20,935 nucleotides of DNA, from positions 1-20,935 of the forward strand of contig CAKPYT010000024.1 in NCBI GenBank assembly GCA_934203075.1, in the 5' to 3' direction. Shown one piece after another: positions 15,104 through 20,935 of the stretch (the first letter of the stretch is position 1; every line of letters starts with the position of its first letter). The DNA is from an uncultured Clostridia bacterium. GTDB lineage: Bacteria; Bacillota; Clostridia; Christensenellales; CAG-314. Both the position numbers and the translations under genes were made by a program. The notes beneath the pieces are model-generated. The model saw only the letters and a list, made by a program, of their open reading frames with translations, ran no database searches and was not told the origin of the DNA.

Positions 15104-15132
15104 AGTATAACGAATTTTTCTTCGAAATGCAA
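15104..15132 (-). promoter_or_regulatory. Promoter of the DegV gene with a palindromic -10 region
   Basis: On the minus strand: TTGCAT (-35, 15127-15132), 17 bp, TATACT (-10, 15104-15109). The -10 lies inside the perfect palindrome GTTATA-G-TATAAC (15099-15111 on the plus strand), which could be a repressor site or chance. Confidence 0.75.
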
Positions 15133-15162
15133 TGTTTTTTCACAAAACAATCACATAAGGCC

Positions 15163-17781
15163 TCAAATTCTTTGCAAATCTTCCAGCCGGACTTGTAATT
15201 GTTGTGCTTTTTCTTGCAGAACCCCCAGTTTTTCGCGCTCTGCCGCCACCAATTGCTGCGGAGCCTTTGCAACGAACCCGGCATTGTTCAGTTTGTTCTG
15301 CACAAACGCCACGTCTTTCAAAACGGAATCCAACTCCTTTTGCAGGCGAACGGTTTCCTTTTGTACGTCTACCAGTTCTCCAAGCGGCAAGAAAGCCTCT
15401 CCGCCGGCGAAGAGAATCGCAACCGATTTTTCCGGAGATTCCGGGACAAAAGAAACACTTTCGATTCCCGCCAATTTTTGCAGATATTTTTCTACGGAAC
15501 GGATTTCCCGCTCGTTTAAAGTTTTGACGAGCAAATGAACTTTTTTGGATGCCGGTACGTTCATTTCCACACGCGTATTGCGAATTTTGCTTACGAGTTC
15601 TTTTACCGTTTCCATCCAGCGGGCATCCTCTGCAAAGCAAAGGTCCTCTCTCCACACGGGGAACGATTCCAGCATGATTGTTTTGCCGAAACCGAACTGT
15701 TGATAAATTTCCTCCGTGATGAACGGGGCAAACGGGTGAAGCAATTCCAACGTTTGTTTCAGAACGTATTGCAAAACCGCCAAATTGTTTTTCTTTTCTG
15801 CTTCGTCCTCGCCGTATAACACCGGTTTACTGAATTCGATATACCAATCGCAGAATTCACTCCATAAGAAATCGTAAATCTGCTGCGAAGCCAAACCGAG
15901 TTCGTATTTTTCCATTTGTTCCGTAACGCTGCGTACGGTTTCGTTCAGACGATGCAGAATAAACCGATCTGCCGAATTCAATTTTGAAAAGTCCACTTCC
16001 GGGACCTCCACGCCCGCGGAGTTCATCCACACGAAACGCGACGCGTTCCAGATTTTATTCATGAAACGACTCATCCCGTCCAGTTTATCCTGCGAGAAAC
16101 GAATATCGCTTCCGTTGGAAACACCGCTCAGCAAAGCGAAACGCAAAGAATCCGCTCCGCTCTTTTCCACGATTTCCAACGGGTCGATACCGTTCCCCAA
16201 GGATTTGGACATTTTTCTGCCCTGAGCGTCACGCACGATTCCGTGGATCAGCACATCGCGAAAAGGTATTTCCCCCATATGTTCCAAAGAGGAAAAAATC
16301 ATGCGGGCCACCCAGAAGAAAATGATATCGTAGGCCGTGACCAACACGTTCGTCGGGAAGAAATACTGCAGGTCTTTTGTCTTTTCCGGATAACCCAACG
16401 TAGAGAAGGGCCACAAGGCAGAAGAGAACCACGTATCCAGGACGTCCTCATCCTGACGCAGTTTTCCCCCGCATTTCGGACAAGCGGAAGGTTGTTCTTC
16501 GCTGCAGATCACTTCGCCGCAATCGTCGCAATAATATACGGGGATGCGATGCCCCCACCACAACTGACGGGAAATGCACCAATCTTTAATGTTTTCCATC
16601 CAATTGAAATACGTCTTTTCGAAATGTTTCGGGATGAAGCGCAAAGAACCATCCTTCACAACGCGAATTGCCTCTTTGGCGAGTTCCTCCATTTTGACGT
16701 ACCATTGTTTGCTTACCATCGGTTCTACCGTGGTATGGCAGCGATAACATTCGCCGACGTTATGTTTATAATCTTCGATTTTCACCAGTTGGCCGAGTTT
16801 GCGCATCTCCTCCACAACGGCTTTGCGCGCTTCGTAGCGATCCATTCCGTCGAACATCGGGCAGGAGTTGCTGATATGCCCTGTGTCGTCCAGAATGCGA
16901 ATGACGGGCAAATCGTGACGTTTCCCCACTTCAAAGTCGTTCGGGTCGTGTGCCGGGGTGATTTTCACTACGCCGGTACCGAAATCTTTCTCTACGTACT
17001 CATCCGCAATTACGGGGATTTCTCTGTTCACAAACGGGACGATGACGGTTCTGCCGATCCAGGCGGAATAACGCTCGTCCTGCGGGTTAACGGCAAGCGC
17101 TACGTCTCCGAGCATGGTTTCCGGGCGCGTTGTCGCAAACGTTAAAGTGAAATCGCCCTCTTTCGAGCGGTAGAAACAATACCACAAATGAGAATCCTGC
17201 TCGGCATATTCCACTTCGGCATCACTTAACGCCGTTTTGCAGTGTGGGCACCAGTTCGTGATACGGTTCCCCTGATAAATCAAACCTTTCTGATACAGTT
17301 TCACAAACACGTGGCGAACGGCCTTGGAACGCTGCTCGTCCAGAGTGAATGCCAAGCGGCTCCAATCGCAAGAAGCCCCCAGGCTTTTTAACTGTTCTAC
17401 AATTCTTCCGCCGTACTTTTCTTTCCATTGCCAGCAGTATTCCAAAAACTGTTCCCGCGTCAGTGAAGATTTTTCGATTCCGCGCCGCTTGAGATCTTCG
17501 ATGACCTTCACTTCCGTGGCAATGGAGGCATGATCCGTTCCCGGCAGCCACAAAGCGGCATAACCCTGCATTCTTTTGAAACGAATGAGACAATCCTGCA
17601 CGGAATTATCCAACGCGTGCCCCATGTGCAATTGCCCCGTGATATTCGGGGGCGGCATCAGAATGGTATAGGGTTTTTTCGTTTCCTCCGCCTCGGCACG
17701 GAAAAAGCCCTGCTCTTCCCACCAATGGTACAAATCTTTTTCGAATGCCTGCGGTTGATACGTTTTTTGCATTTCTTTCAT
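15163..17781 (-). CDS. valS: Valine--tRNA ligase
   Basis: 872 residues, a class I aminoacyl-tRNA synthetase that charges tRNA-Val in the cytoplasm. The ATP-site motif is PPPNITGQLHMGH (HIGH type at 52-55) and the second motif is KMSKS at 523-527 followed by LGNGIDP. Between them are the editing (CP1) domain, with TTRPETMLGDVA, and a CxxC zinc knuckle (CDDCGEVIC...CPKCGGK). The C-terminus is a coiled coil (KETVRLQKELDSVLKDVAFVQNKLNN) typical of ValRS. All parts are present. ATG 17779-17781 is preceded by GGAGGA at seven nt; an upstream in-frame ATG lies in the terminator of the leader and is rejected. Expression should be controlled by the T-box leader directly upstream. Stop is TGA. Confidence 0.98.
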   Translation of the reverse strand: MKEMQKTYQPQAFEKDLYHWWEEQGFFRAEAEETKKPYTILMPPPNITGQLHMGHALDNSVQDCLIRFKRMQGYAALWLPGTDHASIATEVKVIEDLKRRGIEKSSLTREQFLEYCWQWKEKYGGRIVEQLKSLGASCDWSRLAFTLDEQRSKAVRHVFVKLYQKGLIYQGNRITNWCPHCKTALSDAEVEYAEQDSHLWYCFYRSKEGDFTLTFATTRPETMLGDVALAVNPQDERYSAWIGRTVIVPFVNREIPVIADEYVEKDFGTGVVKITPAHDPNDFEVGKRHDLPVIRILDDTGHISNSCPMFDGMDRYEARKAVVEEMRKLGQLVKIEDYKHNVGECYRCHTTVEPMVSKQWYVKMEELAKEAIRVVKDGSLRFIPKHFEKTYFNWMENIKDWCISRQLWWGHRIPVYYCDDCGEVICSEEQPSACPKCGGKLRQDEDVLDTWFSSALWPFSTLGYPEKTKDLQYFFPTNVLVTAYDIIFFWVARMIFSSLEHMGEIPFRDVLIHGIVRDAQGRKMSKSLGNGIDPLEIVEKSGADSLRFALLSGVSNGSDIRFSQDKLDGMSRFMNKIWNASRFVWMNSAGVEVPEVDFSKLNSADRFILHRLNETVRSVTEQMEKYELGLASQQIYDFLWSEFCDWYIEFSKPVLYGEDEAEKKNNLAVLQYVLKQTLELLHPFAPFITEEIYQQFGFGKTIMLESFPVWREDLCFAEDARWMETVKELVSKIRNTRVEMNVPASKKVHLLVKTLNEREIRSVEKYLQKLAGIESVSFVPESPEKSVAILFAGGEAFLPLGELVDVQKETVRLQKELDSVLKDVAFVQNKLNNAGFVAKAPQQLVAAEREKLGVLQEKAQQLQVRLEDLQRI

Positions 17782-17799
17782 TTTTTCGTCCTCCGGTAT

Positions 17800-17840
17800 A
17801 AAAAACAGCCGCGCTCCTCCCAAAGGACGAAAGCGCAGCC
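17800..17840 (-). terminator. Regulated terminator of the valS T-box
   Basis: On the minus strand GCTGCGCT pairs with AGCGCGGC (one G-U pair) and the stem ends in TGTTTTTTAT, directly before the valS ribosome binding site. Its left arm is adjacent to the antiterminator, giving the on/off choice. Confidence 0.88.
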
Positions 17841-18032
17841 TTCCGTGGTACCACCTTATTTCAAGCGTAAAAACGCTTCTTTGCAGATTAACGCTCTGAC
17901 CACGCCTGCAACTACTCCGTTCGCCGCAGGGGCTGGCAAACTACCTTCTGCTTTTTCGTTATCACCGCTTTTCACCGGCTGCGGCTCTCTGTGGATCGAC
18001 AAAAGCATACTCCTTTTGCGTATACGCCTTTG
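17800..18032 (-). promoter_or_regulatory. T-box riboswitch leader of valS, specifier GUA (Val)
   Basis: The core AAGGTGGTACCACGGAA reads on the minus strand at 17841-17857. AAGG and ACG can pair with CGT-CCTT (plus 17823-17829), forming the canonical antiterminator with its UGGU bulge for the tRNA acceptor end. Stem I shows AGAGA (plus 17986-17990), GGTGAAAAGC, and a loop E motif, AGTA opposite GAA, followed by G and the triplet GTA (17942-17944), a valine codon in the specifier position. Uncharged tRNA-Val should stabilise the antiterminator and switch valS on. Leader start is inferred from the promoter. Confidence 0.93.
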
Positions 18033-18038
18033 GTTATT

Positions 18039-18066
18039 ATTGTACCATAATTTCGGTTTTTTGCAA
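18039..18066 (-). promoter_or_regulatory. Promoter of the valS leader
   Basis: On the minus strand: TTGCAA (-35, 18061-18066), 16 bp, TACAAT (-10, 18039-18044), placing the RNA start near 18032, at the beginning of the T-box stem I. Confidence 0.75.
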
Positions 18067-18158
18067 CTGTTTTGCCCGGATTTTCCGGACGGAGGCTATC
18101 ACGAAAAAATTGCGGGGTTTCATAAGATATATTAACGTCTACGGACGAAGGAGGTATC

Positions 18159-19142
18159 ATGAAAAAACTGCTTTTGCTTTGCCTTTGCCTGCTTTTCGTA
18201 GCGGGCAGTGCATTCGGATGCACCGACCAAAGCGATAACACCATTAAAATCAACGAAGTGACCCATTCCGTTTTTTATGCGCCGCAATACCTTGCCATGA
18301 GCCTGGGATATTTTACCGAAGAAGGGTTGACCATTGAATTGACCAACGGCGGTGGCAGCGATAAAAGTATGACGGCGATTCTGACCGGAGAAGCGGATAT
18401 CGCCCTGTTGGGGCCGGAAACGGTTTGCTACGTTTACGCCCAAGGGAAACGGGATTTGCCCGTCATTTTTGCACAGCTCACCAAGCGGGACGGAAGTTTT
18501 CTGGTAGGTCGTACGCCGGAAGAAAATTTCGATTACTCGAACCTTGCCGGAAAAGAAATCATTATGGGAAGACGCGGCGGCATGCCGGCAATGACACTGC
18601 AATACATTCTGAATCGTCACGGTTATGAAGACGGCAAAAACATCACCATGAACTACGACGTTCAGTTTAACCTGACCGCTCCCGCTTTCTCGGCCGGTAC
18701 GGGCGACTACGTCAGTTTGTTTGAACCCACCGCCTCTCAGTTGGTGCGTCAGCAAAAGGGCTATATCGTAAGTTCCGTAGGAAAAGAGAGCGGTGAAGTT
18801 CCCTACACTTGTTATGTCGCCAACAAAAGCTACCTGAAAGGGCATACAAAGCAAATGCAAAAGTTTTTACACGGAATTCGGCGTGCTACGGAATACCTCG
18901 CCGCTCACGACGTATCGGAAGTGGCAGACTTATTGCTGCCGTACTTTGCGGGAAGCACCAAACAGGAAATCGTGGACGCTTTAGCCAACTACAAAGCAAA
19001 CGATACCTGGGTTTCTTCTCCCATCATGAAGCCGGAAGCTTTTTCCAGATTGCAGGAAATCATGCGGAACGCAGGAGAGCTTCAGGGCGACGTGCCGTAC
19101 GAAGCCGTGGTAGATTTTTCCGTTGCCGAATCGATTTTATAA
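18159..19142 (+). CDS. ABC transporter substrate-binding lipoprotein (NMT1/TauA-like)
   Basis: 327 residues. Residues 1-21 form a lipoprotein-like signal (MKK, then a leucine-rich core, then AFGC with Cys21 as the probable lipidated residue; Phe at -2 is unusual). The mature part is an NMT1/THI5-like periplasmic-type binding fold: NEVTHSVFYAPQYLAMSLGYF, then EGLTIEL, GSDKSMTAILTGEADIALLGPE and LAGKEIIMGRRGGMPAM. The family binds nitrate, sulfonates, taurine, thiamine precursors or related anions and heterocycles; the substrate here is unknown. GGAGG stands four nt before the ATG. It starts an operon with an ATPase and a permease. The gene is divergent from the valS leader; I do not see a convincing promoter in the roughly 90 bp between. 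Confidence 0.9.
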   Translation: MKKLLLLCLCLLFVAGSAFGCTDQSDNTIKINEVTHSVFYAPQYLAMSLGYFTEEGLTIELTNGGGSDKSMTAILTGEADIALLGPETVCYVYAQGKRDLPVIFAQLTKRDGSFLVGRTPEENFDYSNLAGKEIIMGRRGGMPAMTLQYILNRHGYEDGKNITMNYDVQFNLTAPAFSAGTGDYVSLFEPTASQLVRQQKGYIVSSVGKESGEVPYTCYVANKSYLKGHTKQMQKFLHGIRRATEYLAAHDVSEVADLLLPYFAGSTKQEIVDALANYKANDTWVSSPIMKPEAFSRLQEIMRNAGELQGDVPYEAVVDFSVAESIL

Positions 19143-19168
19143 CAACCGCGTATCTCGAAACGCAACCC

Positions 19169-19196
19169 GTTCCGATTGCCCGACCGCAATCGGAAC
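19169..19196 (+). other. Perfect 11-bp hairpin between binding-protein and ATPase genes
   Basis: GTTCCGATTGC / GCAATCGGAAC (19169-19179 and 19186-19196) has a 6-nt loop. It begins 27 nt after the first stop codon and is followed by only TCTTTTGCC, a poor U-tract. Such intercistronic stems often protect or partly terminate the upstream message, raising binding-protein output over the membrane parts (inference). Confidence 0.65.
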
Positions 19197-19223
19197 GCAA
19201 TCTTTTGCCTCATCGGAGACACT

Positions 19224-19982
19224 ATGGAAATTCTATCTCTTCAACACGTCGGCATGACGTACTATACCAAAACCGCAGAAACGCAGGCCCTTCGGGATTT
19301 GAGCTTTTCGGTTCAGCAAAAAGAATTCGTTGCGGTACTGGGACCGAGCGGGTGCGGCAAAACAACGGTGCTCTCCCTGATCAGCGGATTGCTTCGCCCG
19401 ACGGAAGGTGAAATTTTGCTGAACGGAAAGCCGCTGAACGGCCCGTCCGCTTCCGTAGGATACATGCTGCAACACGACCACTTGTTCCCGTGGCGCAACA
19501 ACTGGCAGAACGTGACCCTGGGGCTGGAAATTCAAAAGAAACGCACGCCGGAACATCTTGCTTACGCCGAACAACTGCTGAACAAATACGGTCTGGGGGA
19601 CTTCCGCACACGCTACCCTTCCCAACTTTCGGGGGGAATGCGCCAACGCGCCGCCCTGATCCGGACGCTGACCCTGCAGCCGGATTTGCTTTTATTGGAC
19701 GAACCTTTCTCCGCTTTGGACTTTCAAACCCGCTTGCAGGTTTGCGATGACGTGTATTCGATTATCCGAAGCGAGCACAAAACCGCCGTTTTGGTGACGC
19801 ATGACATTTCCGAAGCAATCTCCATGGCGGATCGGATCGTTTTACTTTCTTCCCGCCCGGCAACGGTGAAAAACGTACATCCCGTACGTCTTTCGGGAGA
19901 TACGCCTCTGTCCAGGCGCGAAGCCGCCGGATTCTCCGCTCTGTTTGAATGTATTTGGAGGGATCTGAATGAAGAAGGTTAG
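19224..19982 (+). CDS. ABC transporter ATP-binding protein (NitT/TauT type)
   Basis: 252 residues, the nucleotide-binding subunit of the importer. Walker A is GPSGCGKT (40-47), the Q-loop is LQHD (82-85), the signature is LSGGM (135-139), Walker B is LLLLDE (155-160), the D-loop SALD follows and the H-loop is VTHD (191-194). FPWRNNWQNVTLGLE after the Q-loop is typical of TauB/SsuB/NrtD relatives. ATG 19224 has GGAG five nt upstream; the frame is open earlier but only across the intercistronic hairpin. The end overlaps the permease start by 14 nt, so the two are probably translationally coupled. Confidence 0.94.
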   Translation: MEILSLQHVGMTYYTKTAETQALRDLSFSVQQKEFVAVLGPSGCGKTTVLSLISGLLRPTEGEILLNGKPLNGPSASVGYMLQHDHLFPWRNNWQNVTLGLEIQKKRTPEHLAYAEQLLNKYGLGDFRTRYPSQLSGGMRQRAALIRTLTLQPDLLLLDEPFSALDFQTRLQVCDDVYSIIRSEHKTAVLVTHDISEAISMADRIVLLSSRPATVKNVHPVRLSGDTPLSRREAAGFSALFECIWRDLNEEG

Positions 19983-20772
19983 TTTATCTCCCCGGCATGC
20001 CGCTTTTTTGCGAAGCGCAAGGCGACGACAGTTTCTGGTGCGACTTTGCCAATGCGGCATTCTGATTCTTTTTCTTTTCTTGTGGGAACTGCTTGCAAGC
20101 AACAACATCATCGACCCGTTTATCATGAGCAGCCCCTCGCGGATTTGCAAAACGATAGCGCTTTTATCTGCCTCCGGCGAACTTTGGCAGCACGTATGGA
20201 TTTCGACGGAAGAAACGATGCTCGGCTTCCTGATCGGAACGTTTCTCGGCAGTGCGGCCGCGGTTGTGCTTTGGTGGTCTCCTCTTCTGAACGAAGTTCT
20301 GGAACCTTACGTCGTCGTTCTGAACAGTCTGCCCAAAATCGCTTTGGGGCCCGTCATCATCATCTGGGTGGGAACGGGCAAACCGGCGATCATCACGATG
20401 GCCGTGCTGATTTCCGTTGTGATTACCACCATCACGATGCTGGGAGGTTTTTTAGAAACCAGCGCGGATAAAATTCTGCTGCTGCGCACCCTGCATGCAA
20501 CGAAAACACAAATCTTTTGCAAACTGGTTTTACCCGCCAACCTGCCGACATTGGCCTCCACGTTAAAAATCAACGTGGGTATGTCCTGGGTGGGTTCCAT
20601 TATGGGCGAATACCTGGTTTCGAAAGCGGGGCTGGGGTATCTGATTGTATACGGCAGCCAGGTTTTTCAGTTAGACCTGGTGATGGCCTGTACGCTGCTG
20701 CTCTGTCTGCTGGCGGGCGTAATGTACTTTTTGGTTGCGGCCCTGGAAAAACTCTTTTTGAAATGGCAATAA
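19969..20772 (+). CDS. ABC transporter permease (NitT/TauT type)
   Basis: 267 residues, six-helix BPD_transp_1 membrane subunit. After a basic N-terminus, hydrophobic segments begin at about 27. The coupling (EAA-like) loop is around DKILLLRTLHATKTQIFCKLVLPANLPTL, expected to contact the ATPase. TauC/SsuC-type features are SLPKIALGPVIIIWVGTG and GMSWVGSIMGEYLVSKAGLGYLI. It starts inside the 3' end of the ATPase gene with GGAGGG upstream. The stop is 7 nt from the stop of a convergent gene; a short ACCGAA/TTCGGT hairpin (20782-20797) followed by GGTTTTG is the only terminator candidate, and it is weak. Confidence 0.94.
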   Translation: MKKVSLSPRHAAFLRSARRRQFLVRLCQCGILILFLFLWELLASNNIIDPFIMSSPSRICKTIALLSASGELWQHVWISTEETMLGFLIGTFLGSAAAVVLWWSPLLNEVLEPYVVVLNSLPKIALGPVIIIWVGTGKPAIITMAVLISVVITTITMLGGFLETSADKILLLRTLHATKTQIFCKLVLPANLPTLASTLKINVGMSWVGSIMGEYLVSKAGLGYLIVYGSQVFQLDLVMACTLLLCLLAGVMYFLVAALEKLFLKWQ

Positions 20773-20779
20773 CCGCCCT

Positions 20780-20935
20780 CTACCGAAGCAATTCGGTGGT
20801 TTTGATACCGGCGCGTCGCTTTTTGCGGCGCGCCGCCTTGGTTTTGACGTAAAACCAGAAAGACTGCAGCAGAAAAATACCGCCGACCACCCCCGTAAGC
20901 GGATAGGCGACGTCGATAATCCGTCCGAACCCGAG
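20780..20935 (-). CDS. C-terminal end of a YkvI-like membrane protein (cut by window edge)
   Basis: The final 51 codons of a minus-strand gene are visible; the rest lies to the right. The piece reads LGFGRIIDVAYPLTGVVGG, then a hydrophobic IFLLQSFWFYV segment and a very basic tail (KAARRKKRR) before TAG at 20780-20782. The GFGxII...YPxxG pattern followed by one more hydrophobic stretch resembles the last helices of YkvI-type APC-superfamily membrane proteins of Bacillota. The positive tail should face the cytoplasm. The family call is tentative because so little is present. Confidence 0.6.
   Translation of the reverse strand, partial: LGFGRIIDVAYPLTGVVGGIFLLQSFWFYVKTKAARRKKRRAGIKTTELLR

Noticed and set aside
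18067..18158. Thiamine or other riboswitch before the ABC operon
   Set aside because: The gap is under 100 bp and lacks the CTGAGA or other conserved riboswitch cores; only short CCGGA/TCCGG and CGTC/GACG stems are present.
20817..20843. GC-rich inverted repeat in the right-edge gene
   Set aside because: The GGCGCG/CGCGCC pairing falls within codons for the Arg/Lys/Ala-rich tail and has no U-tract on a useful side; explained by coding composition.

Overview
The window looks like chromosomal DNA of a Gram-positive member of the Bacillota (Firmicutes), most likely an uncultured, probably gut-associated Clostridia-type bacterium. The reasons are a T-box leader in front of valS, sigma-A type promoters (TTGACA/TATAAT-like, 16-17 bp spacing), strong AGGAGG ribosome binding sites, compact rho-independent terminators, a collagen-like Gly-X-Thr surface protein of the BclA type, and DegV, YkvI-like and NMT1/TauA-type ABC genes. 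I see no tRNA, rRNA, insertion sequence, prophage, CRISPR array or origin. The organism call is inference; no species can be named.

Layout. 1-2733 (minus strand): a nucleotide-catabolism run, dgt (dNTP triphosphohydrolase) - psuK (pseudouridine kinase) - psuG (pseudouridine-5'-phosphate glycosidase, cut by the left edge). 2953-4015 (plus): a collagen-like protein with a 171-bp internal tandem repeat and a strong terminator. 4186-7232 (minus): ZIP metal transporter, MATE exporter (TTG start) and a TRIC/UPF0126 membrane protein with a near-consensus promoter. 7532-8815 (minus): metal-dependent amidohydrolase, divergent from 9136-9687 (plus), a small membrane protein ending in a zinc ribbon, whose leader can form two mutually exclusive hairpins. 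10017-10517 (minus): GNAT acetyltransferase. 10751-12770: an Lrp/AsnC regulator (minus) divergent from aspartate ammonia-lyase (plus), each with its own well-formed promoter. 12934-14121 (minus): cation diffusion facilitator with a manganese-type motif. 14222-15085 (minus): DegV lipid-binding protein. 15163-18066 (minus): valS with its complete T-box leader, specifier GUA. 18159-20772 (plus): an NMT1/TauA-like ABC transporter operon (binding lipoprotein, ATPase, permease) of unknown substrate. 20780-20935 (minus): C-terminus of a YkvI-like membrane protein.

The most notable anomaly is in aspA. The reading frame is intact over 462 codons and conserved from end to end, except for one in-frame TGA at codon 196, where the family has leucine. 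TGA is the normal stop of at least three other genes here (valS, the TRIC gene, the collagen-like gene), so genome-wide reassignment is unlikely. A recent nonsense mutation, a sequencing or assembly error, or local recoding remain possible. Other points of interest are the switch-like leader of the zinc-ribbon protein, the repeat-built collagen gene, the perfect hairpin inside the ABC operon, and the paired lrp/aspA promoters.

I found no clear evidence of a wholly new multi-gene system. Most genes are recognisable housekeeping, transport or catabolic genes.
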